DNA of 64,000 nucleotides. Origin: Streptomyces sp. NBC_00078 (lineage in GTDB: Bacteria; Actinomycetota; Actinomycetes; Streptomycetales; Streptomycetaceae). This document shows, one piece after another, positions 54,290-62,525 of this stretch; within the stretch, counting starts at the first letter, position 1; each line of letters begins with the position of its first letter. The DNA lies in NCBI RefSeq assembly GCF_026343335.1, contig NZ_JAPELX010000002.1, positions 41,402 through 105,401 of the forward strand. The letters run 5' to 3'. The translations under genes and the position numbers were made by a program. The notes under the pieces were generated by a model. The model was not told where the DNA came from. It saw nothing but the letters and a program-made list of their open reading frames with translations, and made no database searches.

Positions 54290-54308
54290 ATGTTCATTGG
54301 ACGAACAT
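54290..54308. promoter_or_regulatory. Operator-like inverted repeat ATGTTC-N7-GAACAT
   Basis: Perfect 6-base half-sites around a 7-base spacer, placed between the divergent monooxygenase and IclR genes. GTTC/GAAC-type dyads of this size are typical of IclR-family operators for aromatic degradation genes. Confidence 0.6.
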
Positions 54309-54385
54309 CGACGTGGAGCGCCATCGACTGGATCCGAGAGTGACGCCGCCCGGTCGCAGGTGACGCGGGGACCGAGGAGGACTGC

Positions 54386-55180
54386 ATGGCCCGGACGAGC
54401 CAACCTGGTCGCAGCGTGAGTTCCCGCCTGCTCGAAGTACTCTTCGCCTTCCGCCCCGGCCGGTCCCGGCTGTCTCTTGCCGGCCTCACCCGTGCAACCG
54501 GGCTCCCACACGCCACCGTGCGCAGGCTGGCCCTGGAACTCGTCGAGGCCGGAGCGCTCGACCGGGCGCCGGACGGCAACTTCAGCATCGGCATCCGGAT
54601 GTGGCAGCTGGGCACGCTCGCCCCGCTCAGCGTGCCCTTGCGCACCGCCGTCCTGCCCTTCATGGACGATCTGCACACCGCCCTGCGCCAGCACGTGCAG
54701 CTCGCCGTGCTCGAAGGCACGGAGGCCGTCCTCGTGGAACGCATCTCAGCCGCAGGCGCGGTCGATCTGATCTCCCGCGTCGGTGGTCGGCTGCCGCTGC
54801 ACAGTTCCGGTGTCGGCAAGGTACTGCTCGCACATGCCGGCCCAGGCCTCCAGGACCAGGTGATCGCACAGGGCCTCACGGCACACACCCCACGCACCAT
54901 CACCGATCCGGTCCGGCTGCGGCACGCTCTCGACGAGTGCCGTCGCACCGGTGTGGCGATGGTCCGTGAGGAAATGACGCTCGGCACGGACTCCGTGGCC
55001 ACCCGCGTCATCGACGCCGACGGTCACGTGGTCGCGGCCCTGTCCGTGATCGTCAGCACGGGCTCCGTCGGCCTGCACACGGTGCGGCCCGCCGTCATCG
55101 CCGCCGGACTCGCGGGGTCCCGAAGACTCGGCTGGACCCCCGCGGTCGGCATCCAGCACACCAACGGTGCCCATGCATGA
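54386..55180 (+). CDS. IclR-family transcriptional regulator (2)
   Basis: A 264-residue IclR protein with an N-terminal winged helix-turn-helix (LSLAGLTRATGLPHATVRRL) and an IclR effector domain (GRLPLHSSGVGKVLLAH, then AALSVIVST). It is divergent from the flavin monooxygenase gene, with a good inverted-repeat operator between them, so it probably controls that gene. It ends 2 bases before a perfect hairpin terminator. It is the last intact gene of the catabolic island. Confidence 0.93.
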   Translation: MARTSQPGRSVSSRLLEVLFAFRPGRSRLSLAGLTRATGLPHATVRRLALELVEAGALDRAPDGNFSIGIRMWQLGTLAPLSVPLRTAVLPFMDDLHTALRQHVQLAVLEGTEAVLVERISAAGAVDLISRVGGRLPLHSSGVGKVLLAHAGPGLQDQVIAQGLTAHTPRTITDPVRLRHALDECRRTGVAMVREEMTLGTDSVATRVIDADGHVVAALSVIVSTGSVGLHTVRPAVIAAGLAGSRRLGWTPAVGIQHTNGAHA

Positions 55181-55182
55181 GG

Positions 55183-55205
55183 CCCGCGGCACATGATGCC
55201 GCGGG
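55183..55205 (+). terminator. Terminator after iclR
   Basis: A perfect 9-bp stem (CCCGCGGCA / TGCCGCGGG) with a CATGA loop, directly after the IclR stop codon. Confidence 0.75.
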
Positions 55206-55346
55206 ACATGCCGCTGGGCAGCGGAACGCGGGCGTCGTCTCCCGCTCCACCCGGCTTTGGCTGGGGGCACCACCCGCCGAGGGCCCGGGGTGGCCGGGTC
55301 GGCTGGTCTCGCCGAGGCCTACCGCGACCCTGGTCTGCTGCCCGCG

Positions 55347-55535
55347 CTGAAGATCCTCATGGCCCTGCTCGACATCCTGGACTGCACCATGGGCGACCTC
55401 ATCGAGCCCATCGCGGTGGCCGGGGCCGTGAAGAAGCCGAAGAGGGCAGCCGTCGGCGGCACGGCCCCCGACACGGAAGGACTCGCCGGCCTGCGGCCAA
55501 AGCGGGCCCGGATCAAGGGTGTTGAACGGTCGTGA
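55347..55535 (+). pseudogene. Partial second copy of the recombinase-module helix-turn-helix gene
   Basis: From about 55347 the sequence encodes LKILMALLDILDCTMGDLIEP and ends LRPKRARIKGVERS, matching the C-terminal two-thirds of the 113-residue gene at 25023-25364. The N-terminal DNA-binding part is missing: upstream sequence is unrelated. The overlap with the following frame (GTGA) is conserved exactly as in the full module. It is a diverged copy, not a recent duplicate. Confidence 0.85.
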
Positions 55536-56005
55536 TCACTTCCGGCTCTCTCGACCGCTCCGTCGCGGACCCGATCGGCCTGATCACGGACCACGTTGCC
55601 GACGTCGAGAAGGACCTCGCCGCCGAGGCCATCCAGGCCGTGGTCACGGCGGTCGCGGGCGGCCGTGCGAAGTCACGGAACCTGGCGAAGTTCCTAGTGA
55701 CGCGGCCCGCCGTCCTGACCGATGGCCGGTCCCCGGCGCCACGGGCCGTCGGCGATCTCCTCATCGCCCTTCGCGAGGCCGGCGTCCCCGGCGCCCTCCT
55801 CTCCGAGCTGGGCCGCTGCTTCGGTACGGATCACCTGGTCTGGGGCTCCGACTTCCCCCACACCCACGACCGCGGCTACGCCCAACTCGTCGACTACGCC
55901 CGCGATGTGGCCCGGGTGTTCCCGGACGACGGCGCGGCGGACTACCTCGGCCGGACCGCCGCGCGGCTATGGTGTCCCTCCGACGTGATCCCGGCCGGCC
56001 GCTGA
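55532..56005 (+). pseudogene. Chimeric frame: zinc-ribbon gene N-terminus fused to amidohydrolase C-terminus
   Basis: Residues 1 to about 85 match the N-terminus of the zinc-ribbon gene at 25361 up to GRSPAPRAVGDLLIALREAG. Then, with no stop, the frame switches to LGRCFGTDHLVWGSDFPHTH and ends in ARLWCPSD. That second part is the C-terminal end of an amidohydrolase-2 family barrel protein, including its catalytic-Asp strand GSDFPH. The switch near 55785-55800 is a recombination junction. The amidohydrolase remnant lies one base before the Gfo/Idh gene, so it was probably the preceding gene of that operon. The chimera is unlikely to be functional. Confidence 0.85.
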
Positions 56006-56006
56006 C

Positions 56007-57035
56007 ATGGGCACGAGGCCCGGTGGACCGGACGCGCCGCACCAGGGCGCGCGGCCCCCCGTACAGCCGCGCCGCGCCCAGATCGCCGTCGTCGGCTTCG
56101 GCAACGCCGGCCGACAGCACGCCGCCGCCATCGGTGTCCTGGTCGCCCTACGGCCGGCCGCCGTGGTGGAGACCGACCCGGAGGCCGCCCGACGGGCTGT
56201 CGAGGCGGGCCTGACCGTGCGCCCGCTGCCGGAGGTGCTGGCCGACCCGGCCGTCGCGGCGCTGGCCGTGTGCCTGCCGCCGGGGCACCGCCCACCGGTC
56301 CTCGCGGCGGCCATCGCGGCGGGCAAGCACCTGGTGGTGGAGAAGCTGCCGGCCCGGTCGCCCGCGGAACTACGGGAGATCCTCGACGCCGCCGCCGGCG
56401 CGGGGCTGTTCAGCACCGTGATGTTCCAGCACCGTTTCGCGCTGCCCGGGCAGCTGCGGGTCAAGGCACCGGAGCGGTTCGCGGACGGGATCGGCCACCT
56501 GCTCATCTCCCGCCCCCGCTCCGACAGCCACTACCGGGAGGGCTGGCGCGCCGAACCGGAGGCGGCCGTCGGCGGGGTGAGCGTCCACCTCGGCGCCCAC
56601 TACATCGACCTGGCCTGCCAGTTGCTCGGCGAACCCGTCGAGGTGACCGCGCTGTCCAGGACCGAAGCCGTCGCGGGCATCGACACCGAACTGCTCGGCC
56701 ATGTCACGTTCCGCTCGGGCGCCCGGCTCACCGTCACCGTGACCTGCCGGGCCGCCGCCCGCTTCGAACAGCTCACCGTGCTCGGTCGCCGGGACTGGGT
56801 GGAGGTGCGGGCCGGCGCCACCGTCGGCGAACTCGACGGCAGGCCACTCGCCTCGGCCGCCCGCCCGGCGGGCGAGCTGCGCCAGGACGTCTACCGCGAA
56901 CTCACGGAGGCGCTTCGCGGCGGTCCTGCTCCCGACCTGTCCGCTCTGGCCCGCAGCACCGGTGTCGTCGCGATCCTCGACGGCCTGCTCGGCACCCCCG
57001 TGGGCACCACCGCCCCCGTGGCCGCCCCGTGCTGA
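56007..57035 (+). CDS. Gfo/Idh/MocA-family oxidoreductase
   Basis: A 342-residue NAD(P)-dependent dehydrogenase. The Rossmann loop is GFGNAGRQHAA, the family EKP motif appears as EKLPARS, and the C-terminal domain has HLGAHYIDLACQLLGEP with the catalytic His region. The family oxidises or reduces sugars, inositols and related polyols. It starts one base after the chimeric amidohydrolase remnant and is followed by two TIM-barrel isomerase-type genes, a common combination for making or remodelling a sugar or cyclitol unit. In this operon it probably makes a precursor for the NRPS or sulfotransferase; that is inference. Confidence 0.9.
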   Translation: MGTRPGGPDAPHQGARPPVQPRRAQIAVVGFGNAGRQHAAAIGVLVALRPAAVVETDPEAARRAVEAGLTVRPLPEVLADPAVAALAVCLPPGHRPPVLAAAIAAGKHLVVEKLPARSPAELREILDAAAGAGLFSTVMFQHRFALPGQLRVKAPERFADGIGHLLISRPRSDSHYREGWRAEPEAAVGGVSVHLGAHYIDLACQLLGEPVEVTALSRTEAVAGIDTELLGHVTFRSGARLTVTVTCRAAARFEQLTVLGRRDWVEVRAGATVGELDGRPLASAARPAGELRQDVYRELTEALRGGPAPDLSALARSTGVVAILDGLLGTPVGTTAPVAAPC

Positions 57036-57088
57036 GGCCGAGTCACCCCGAACGAGCCCGGGGGGAACCAGGAGGAGAGCAGAGCCGC

Positions 57089-57805
57089 ATGACCGCACCC
57101 CGCTCCGTACCCGCCCCGCCGCTCGGCTACTCCTCCGGCACACTGCCGCAGGCCGGTCCCGAGGAGCTCGCCCGGGCCGTGCTGCACGCCGGTGGCACAG
57201 GCGTCGACCTGCGCATCGGCAAGGGGCACGGCTGGGAACGGGACGGCGCGGGAGCCGGCATCGACCGGATACGGCGCACCGGCGCCGAGGTCTTCTTCGT
57301 CGGCGTCGGCTGGCGCCTGGGCGACCCCGCGCACTGGCCCGTCGCCACCGAACCGGTGCCGGAGCCGTACCCCGTCAAGGTGTTCTGCGCGGAACGCCCG
57401 GACCCCGCCGTGGTGACCGACCAGCTCGCCGCCGCCGCCGAGGCCGGCGTCGAACCCTGGGTCGAGACCCACGCCGGCGGCCCCGACACGGCCGGACTGA
57501 TCGACCTCGCCGAACGCGCCGGCGTCGGCGTCCTGGTCGACCTGCTCGGGCTGGCCGAGATCGGCGGCGCCGACCGGGCCCAACTGCGCGCACTGGCCCC
57601 GTTCGTACGCGCCGCGCAGGTCAAGGGCGTCCACCGCACCGCGCAGGGCACCCGGCACCGCCCGCTCTCCCCGCACGACCTAGCCGACCTGTCGTACCTC
57701 CTGGAGCTCGGCCGGCTGAGAGCGGTGACCGTCGAATCACGCGCCGGCACACCCGACGCCGATCTGGCCGTGCTCGCCACGGCACTGGCCTCACCCGCCC
57801 CCTGA
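57089..57805 (+). CDS. Xylose isomerase-like TIM-barrel protein (1), short
   Basis: A 238-residue protein starting at an ATG with AGGAGGAG upstream. It has repeating alpha/beta units of the sugar phosphate isomerase/epimerase (AP endonuclease 2) fold: AGGTGVDLRIGKGHGWE, WVETHAGG, LVDLLGLAEIG, QVKGVH, and TVESRAGTPDADL near the end. Glu and His residues at strand ends (ETHAG, VES) suit a metal site. It is shorter than the usual 270-290 residues. Its place between a Gfo/Idh enzyme and a second isomerase-like gene suggests a step in making an unusual polyol. Confidence 0.8.
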   Translation: MTAPRSVPAPPLGYSSGTLPQAGPEELARAVLHAGGTGVDLRIGKGHGWERDGAGAGIDRIRRTGAEVFFVGVGWRLGDPAHWPVATEPVPEPYPVKVFCAERPDPAVVTDQLAAAAEAGVEPWVETHAGGPDTAGLIDLAERAGVGVLVDLLGLAEIGGADRAQLRALAPFVRAAQVKGVHRTAQGTRHRPLSPHDLADLSYLLELGRLRAVTVESRAGTPDADLAVLATALASPAP

Positions 57806-57924
57806 GGGGCGGCCGGCACCCCGACCGGCAGCACGGACCTGCGCGCCGTCCGGGCCGGGACACCCACGATGCCGTCTCCTCCGTCTCCATCCCGCCGCAT
57901 CCGCCAAGCCAGGAGCAGCAATCC

Positions 57925-58797
57925 ATGAAACTCGCCGTCATCGGTGACGAGCTCTCGCAGGACCCCGAACTGGTCGCCGACACCGCAGCCCAGCTCGGAT
58001 TCGCCGGGGTCGAAGTGCGGTCGTACGACGAAACACCCCCGCACGAGCTGACGGACAACCAGATCTCCCGCATGCGCGGCCTCCTGGACGAGCGCGGACT
58101 GGCCGTCGCCGGCTTCGCACCGCCCGTCTTCAAGGGGCCGGTGTCCACCACCGACGAGCAGCTCGCCGAGGCCCGCGAGGTGCTCGTGGAGTCCTGCCGG
58201 CGTGCGGTGCGCCTCGGCACGCCCCACGCGCGAATCTTCAGCTTCTTCGCCGAAACCGATCACGCCCCCGAACCGCTGCGCGCGGCACGGGTCGTCGCCG
58301 CCCTGCTGGAGGGCGTGGTCCCCGGGGTGCCGCTGATCCTGGAGACCGAGTCGCGCAGCAACACCCCTCACATGCGGGACGTCCTCGATTTCCTCGACGC
58401 ACTGGGCCGCGACGACGTCGGCGTGCTCTGGGACCCCGCCAACGCCGTACGCGGCGGCTGGGGACAGGTGCGCTACCCCTCCGACTACCTGATGGGCCGC
58501 CATCTCATCCAACACGTACACGTCAAGGACCCGGACGGTACCAACGGGTACGTCAGGCTGGGCGACGGGGACCTGGACTGGCCGACGATGCTCACCCGGC
58601 TGGCCGAGGACGGCTACACCGGCTACCTGAGCCTGGAGACCCACTGGCGTCACGGGCGGGTCCTGTCGCCCGCCAACCGCGACCGGCCCTGGGGCGAGGA
58701 CTTCTCCCGGGACGGCTTCGCGGCCAGCGTCGAGTGCATGCAACGGCTACGCGACTGGTGCGACAGGCTTCCCGCGCTCGTGCGGGAGACCTCGTGA
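57925..58797 (+). CDS. Xylose isomerase-like TIM-barrel protein (2), sugar phosphate isomerase/epimerase family
   Basis: A 290-residue protein starting at an ATG after AGGAGC. It has the family pattern: LGFAGVEVRSYDE, ARIFSFFAE, LILETESRS (metal Glu), GVLWDPANAVRGG (metal Asp), HLIQHVHVKDPD and YLSLETHW (metal Glu). All four likely metal ligands are present, so the barrel should be active. The stop overlaps the sulfotransferase start (GTGA), giving translational coupling. Enzymes of this fold isomerise or dehydrate sugars, inositols and dehydroshikimate. Confidence 0.9.
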   Translation: MKLAVIGDELSQDPELVADTAAQLGFAGVEVRSYDETPPHELTDNQISRMRGLLDERGLAVAGFAPPVFKGPVSTTDEQLAEAREVLVESCRRAVRLGTPHARIFSFFAETDHAPEPLRAARVVAALLEGVVPGVPLILETESRSNTPHMRDVLDFLDALGRDDVGVLWDPANAVRGGWGQVRYPSDYLMGRHLIQHVHVKDPDGTNGYVRLGDGDLDWPTMLTRLAEDGYTGYLSLETHWRHGRVLSPANRDRPWGEDFSRDGFAASVECMQRLRDWCDRLPALVRETS

Positions 58798-59606
58798 CTG
58801 CCTCGCCCGCACCGGTCGTACTGCTCGGCGCGCAGCGCTCGGGCACCACCGCGCTCGCCGACGTGCTCGACCAGGCCTTCGCCGCCGCCGGCGGCGTCTT
58901 CACCGTCAACGGCAAGCTGCCCTACCTCCTGCACCGCTGGTGCACCCAGGCGGACGTGCAGGGTCGGCATCTGCGCACGGATGAGATCCTGCACGCCCTG
59001 CACCGCAGGCCGCCCTACGGCCGGCACAGCGAACAGTGGCTGGGGACCGTCGAGAAGGTCCTGCGCGCCGCCGCCGCCGAGGTGGCCGCGGGACGCGTCA
59101 CCGACGCGTCCGCGCTGCGCGGACGGCTGGTGCGACAGGCGTACGCGGGGACCACCCGCTACGGCGACAAGTACAACGAGTACCTGCTGGAACTCGACCA
59201 GCTCGCCGACACCCTGCCAGAAGCCCACTGGGTGCTGCTCATCCGCCACCCGGCCGCCGTCGCCCGCTCCATGCTGCGCTGGACCGGCGACCGCCCCTGG
59301 CGGCCCGGCACCCGGCGGGACGCCCTGGAGAAGTGGGCCGCCTGGCACCGGCCGTGGCTCGCGCATCCCACCACGCGCGATCCCGCCCGGCGCACCGTCC
59401 TGGAGTACACCCGGGTGTGCGCCGGCGAGGACCTGCACCGGCTGTCCGAGGCGATCGGCCTGGACCTGCTCCCGCACGCCGGGCAGCTCGCCGAACGCAC
59501 CGGCGCACTGGACGACGAACCGCTGCCCGCACACATCGACCGGCTGTGGCGGACGCTGCTGGACCTGCGCACCCCCCAACCCATGCCGCAGGGGAGGACT
59601 CGATGA
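58794..59606 (+). CDS. Sulfotransferase (PAPS-dependent)
   Basis: A 270-residue protein. The GTG at 58794 overlaps the upstream stop and places the 5'-phosphosulfate-binding loop LLGAQRSGTTAL near the N-terminus, as in the Sulfotransfer_3-type family. LIRHPAAVARSMLRW fits the 3'-phosphate-binding segment (RxPxxxxxS type). It moves sulfate from PAPS to a hydroxyl or amine. In this operon the acceptor is probably the peptide or the polyol made by the neighbouring enzymes. Its stop overlaps the MFS start (ATGA). Confidence 0.9.
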   Translation: MTASPAPVVLLGAQRSGTTALADVLDQAFAAAGGVFTVNGKLPYLLHRWCTQADVQGRHLRTDEILHALHRRPPYGRHSEQWLGTVEKVLRAAAAEVAAGRVTDASALRGRLVRQAYAGTTRYGDKYNEYLLELDQLADTLPEAHWVLLIRHPAAVARSMLRWTGDRPWRPGTRRDALEKWAAWHRPWLAHPTTRDPARRTVLEYTRVCAGEDLHRLSEAIGLDLLPHAGQLAERTGALDDEPLPAHIDRLWRTLLDLRTPQPMPQGRTR

Positions 59607-60919
59607 GCAGAAGTCCGGCTCTGCGCCGTACCGCCCTGCGCCGCCTGGGCGTGCCCGAGGCACCCGCGGCAGGGCGCTGGGCCCTGGTCGCGGTCGTCGA
59701 CGCCATCGGTACGGGCATGTTCCTGCCGATCTCCGTTCTCTACTTCACCGTCGTGGTCGGCCTGAGCGCCGGCGCCGTCGGCGCGGGCCTCGGCATCGCC
59801 GGTCTCGTCGGAAGCGTCGCCACCCCGCTGTCCGGCACACTCATCGACCGGTTCGGCGCCCGCAAGGTGGTGGTCTGCTGCTGGGCGGCCGGTGCCGTGG
59901 CCTACGTCGGCTATCTCGGTGTGCGCGACTGGGGCGGTCTCGTCGCCGTGGCGAGCGTCGCGCACGTGGCCGACCGTATGGTCAATCCGGCCCGCAAGGT
60001 GTTCCTCACCAGCATCGCCGACGCCGAGGATCGGGTGTCCCTGATGGCCTTCCAACGGGCCGTCCTCAACGTCGGCTTCGGGCTCGGCGGCCTGATCACC
60101 GCGGCAGTCCTGGCCATCGGTTCGGACACCGGCTACCACGCGGTGCTCGTCGCCAACGCCGTCTCCTACGCCGGGGCCATCGCCCTCGTGCTCACCGTCC
60201 CCGTCATCCGCCCGCTCCGGCCGGACCGGCCCCCGGAGGAGGGCCGCCCCCGGGCCGGCTACCGGCAGGTGCTGGCCGACCGGCGTTACGTGAGCCTCGC
60301 CGTGCTCAACATCCTCGTGCTGGTGTACTCGACCGCCTTCACCATCGGCATGCCGCTGTGGGTGTACGAGTACACCAGTGCTCCGGCGGGCCTCGTCGGC
60401 CTGCTGTTCACCTTCAACACCGTGCTGGTCGTGCTCCTCCAGATACGCGCGGCCAAGAGCTGCACCTCCCTCGCCCAGGCACCGCGCGTCTACCGCGTCG
60501 CCGCCGCGCTGTTCGTCCTGGCCGCGCTGGGCTACTGGGCGGCCCACCGCTCCGGCGGCGCCACCGCCGTGGCGATCGGCCTGCTGGTGCTGGCGGTCCT
60601 CGCCCACACCCTGACCGAACTCCTCGGCGCGGTCGGCGAATGGACGGTGTCCATGACGCTCGCGCCGGAGCGGCTGCGCGGCCGCTATCTCTCACTGTTC
60701 GGGCTGAGCCTGTCCGCCCAGGAGGCGATCGGCCCGGCCCTGGTCACCGCCCTGATCGCCGCCGACGCGGACCTGGCCTGGTTCGCCCTGGCCGCGCTGC
60801 TCGCGCTCGGCTGCCTGCTGTCGGCATGGCTGGTGCGCACGGCTGTCGGGCCGGACGCACCGGACGACCCCGCCGAAGCACCCACCGACGCCAAGAGCGC
60901 AGCTCCGTCCACGAGTTGA
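59603..60919 (+). CDS. MFS transporter, probable product exporter
   Basis: A 438-residue protein with about 12 membrane segments. Motif A-like sequence SGTLIDRFGARKVV lies between segments 2 and 3. The ATG overlaps the sulfotransferase stop and has GGGGAGGA just upstream. The drug:H+ antiporter-like layout and its place inside a biosynthetic operon suggest export of, and self-protection against, the product. The substrate is unknown. Confidence 0.9.
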   Translation: MSRSPALRRTALRRLGVPEAPAAGRWALVAVVDAIGTGMFLPISVLYFTVVVGLSAGAVGAGLGIAGLVGSVATPLSGTLIDRFGARKVVVCCWAAGAVAYVGYLGVRDWGGLVAVASVAHVADRMVNPARKVFLTSIADAEDRVSLMAFQRAVLNVGFGLGGLITAAVLAIGSDTGYHAVLVANAVSYAGAIALVLTVPVIRPLRPDRPPEEGRPRAGYRQVLADRRYVSLAVLNILVLVYSTAFTIGMPLWVYEYTSAPAGLVGLLFTFNTVLVVLLQIRAAKSCTSLAQAPRVYRVAAALFVLAALGYWAAHRSGGATAVAIGLLVLAVLAHTLTELLGAVGEWTVSMTLAPERLRGRYLSLFGLSLSAQEAIGPALVTALIAADADLAWFALAALLALGCLLSAWLVRTAVGPDAPDDPAEAPTDAKSAAPSTS

Positions 60920-60974
60920 GTACACCGCCGATTCCGGGCAGGAACCGAGACCGTGATGAAAGGACCCAGTCAAC

Positions 60975-62525
60975 GTGACGGAATCCATCGACCTCGGCCA
61001 GGGCGCCCTCGCCGCACTGCTCGCCGACGTGTGGGAAGCGGCCCTGGGCAAGCCGCCCTCGGGCCGGGACGCCGACTTCTTCGCCGCCGGGGGAGACTCG
61101 CTGCTGATGGTGCGCAGCGTGACCCAGCTGCGTACAGCAGGCGTCAGCGCCGGACCGGCCGACTTCCTGCACGGCCGCACCTTCGCGGGCATCCTCGCCC
61201 GCCTGCACACCGACAACGCCGAGGTGCGGCGGCCGTCCCCCCGGCCGGCCGCCGGCCGTATACCGCTGCTGCCCTGCCAGACGCGCTGGATCTCGCAGGC
61301 CTTCACCGACCCCGACCACTTCGGGTTCGTCTGGGTGTTCGAGATACCCGAGACGACCCCGGACGGCGACAAGGTCGACGCCGCCTGGATCGAGGCGGCC
61401 CTCCGCCGGCTCACCGACCGGCACGAGGCGCTGCGCACCCGCTACCTGCCGGACGGGCCCGACGGCCCGGTCGCGGAGGTCCTTCCCCAGGCGCCGGACG
61501 GCCTGCTCACCGTCGACACCGACGCCGCCGCGCTCGCCGAGGCGTTCGAACGGGCGGTGCGCGGCCACCGGCTCACGGAGGGCCGGGTGTTCAACGCCCT
61601 CTGGCTGCCGCGCCGGCACTACCTCCAGATCGCCGTGCACCACCTCACCCTCGACGGCTACTCCCTGACCATGCTGGCCGACGAACTGGAGGACGCGCTG
61701 ACCGGCCGGGCCCCCGGTGCACCCGCCGCCCAACCCCGCGACCTCGCCACCGACCTCGCCGCATGGCTGGCCTCCCCCCGGGCCGAGGAGGACGCGGCGC
61801 GCTGGAGCGCCCTCGGCCTGTCCGACGTCCCCCCGGTGCCCACCGACTCCACGGGCGCAGGCCCGCTGTCCACCGCCACCGCCGCCACGGCCGGTCTCGA
61901 CGAGGAGCACACCACTGCCCTGCACACCGCCGCCGGGCGGCTCGGCCACCCCGTCGGCCTCCTGGTGCTGGCCGCCGTCGCCCGATCCGTGGCCGAGCGG
62001 TTCGGCCTGCCGGCGGTCAGCGTGGACACCTACCACCACGGCCGGGACACCGTCCCCGGCGGACACGACACCACCAGCGCGCTCGGCTACCTCCAGTCGA
62101 CCTACCCCGTGGTGATCCACACCGGTGCTCCCGGTTCCTGGCCGCAGGACGCCCTCGACGACCTGGCCGCCGTGCCCCGGGCCAAGTTCGGCTTCGACGC
62201 CCTGCGGTACTCCGGGCACCCGCTGCTGGCCACCGCCGGGCCGGGCAGCGGGATCCGGCTGAACTTCCGCAGCCGTATGAACCAGGTGAACGACCGGGTG
62301 GGCCGCTGGCTGCGCCCCGCCGACGTGGCGGGCGGCAGCCGCCGGTCGGCACGGCAGCGGGAGCCGTGGGTGCTGAACGTCGAGGGCGACGTCGTCGACG
62401 ACCGGCTGCTGCTGACCATCCGCTTCAGCACCGACCACTACGCCGAGGAGACGGTACGACGGTTGCTGGACCGGGCGATCACACTCCTGCCCGAACTGGC
62501 CGCCGGCGGAAGTGCTCCCCGGTGA
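60975..62525 (+). CDS. Stand-alone NRPS protein: T-C (first)
   Basis: A 516-residue protein starting at a GTG with AAAGGA upstream. An N-terminal carrier domain (DFFAAGGDSLLMV, phosphopantetheine Ser in GGDS) is followed by a condensation domain with HHLTLDG. There is no A domain. The C domain is divergent at its first motif (LPCQTRWIS instead of SxAQxRxW). The carrier must be loaded by a separate adenylating enzyme that is not in the window, and the C domain would pass its cargo on or accept from another carrier. The next gene has the same order, and the two overlap by 4 bases. Confidence 0.9.
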   Translation: MTESIDLGQGALAALLADVWEAALGKPPSGRDADFFAAGGDSLLMVRSVTQLRTAGVSAGPADFLHGRTFAGILARLHTDNAEVRRPSPRPAAGRIPLLPCQTRWISQAFTDPDHFGFVWVFEIPETTPDGDKVDAAWIEAALRRLTDRHEALRTRYLPDGPDGPVAEVLPQAPDGLLTVDTDAAALAEAFERAVRGHRLTEGRVFNALWLPRRHYLQIAVHHLTLDGYSLTMLADELEDALTGRAPGAPAAQPRDLATDLAAWLASPRAEEDAARWSALGLSDVPPVPTDSTGAGPLSTATAATAGLDEEHTTALHTAAGRLGHPVGLLVLAAVARSVAERFGLPAVSVDTYHHGRDTVPGGHDTTSALGYLQSTYPVVIHTGAPGSWPQDALDDLAAVPRAKFGFDALRYSGHPLLATAGPGSGIRLNFRSRMNQVNDRVGRWLRPADVAGGSRRSARQREPWVLNVEGDVVDDRLLLTIRFSTDHYAEETVRRLLDRAITLLPELAAGGSAPR

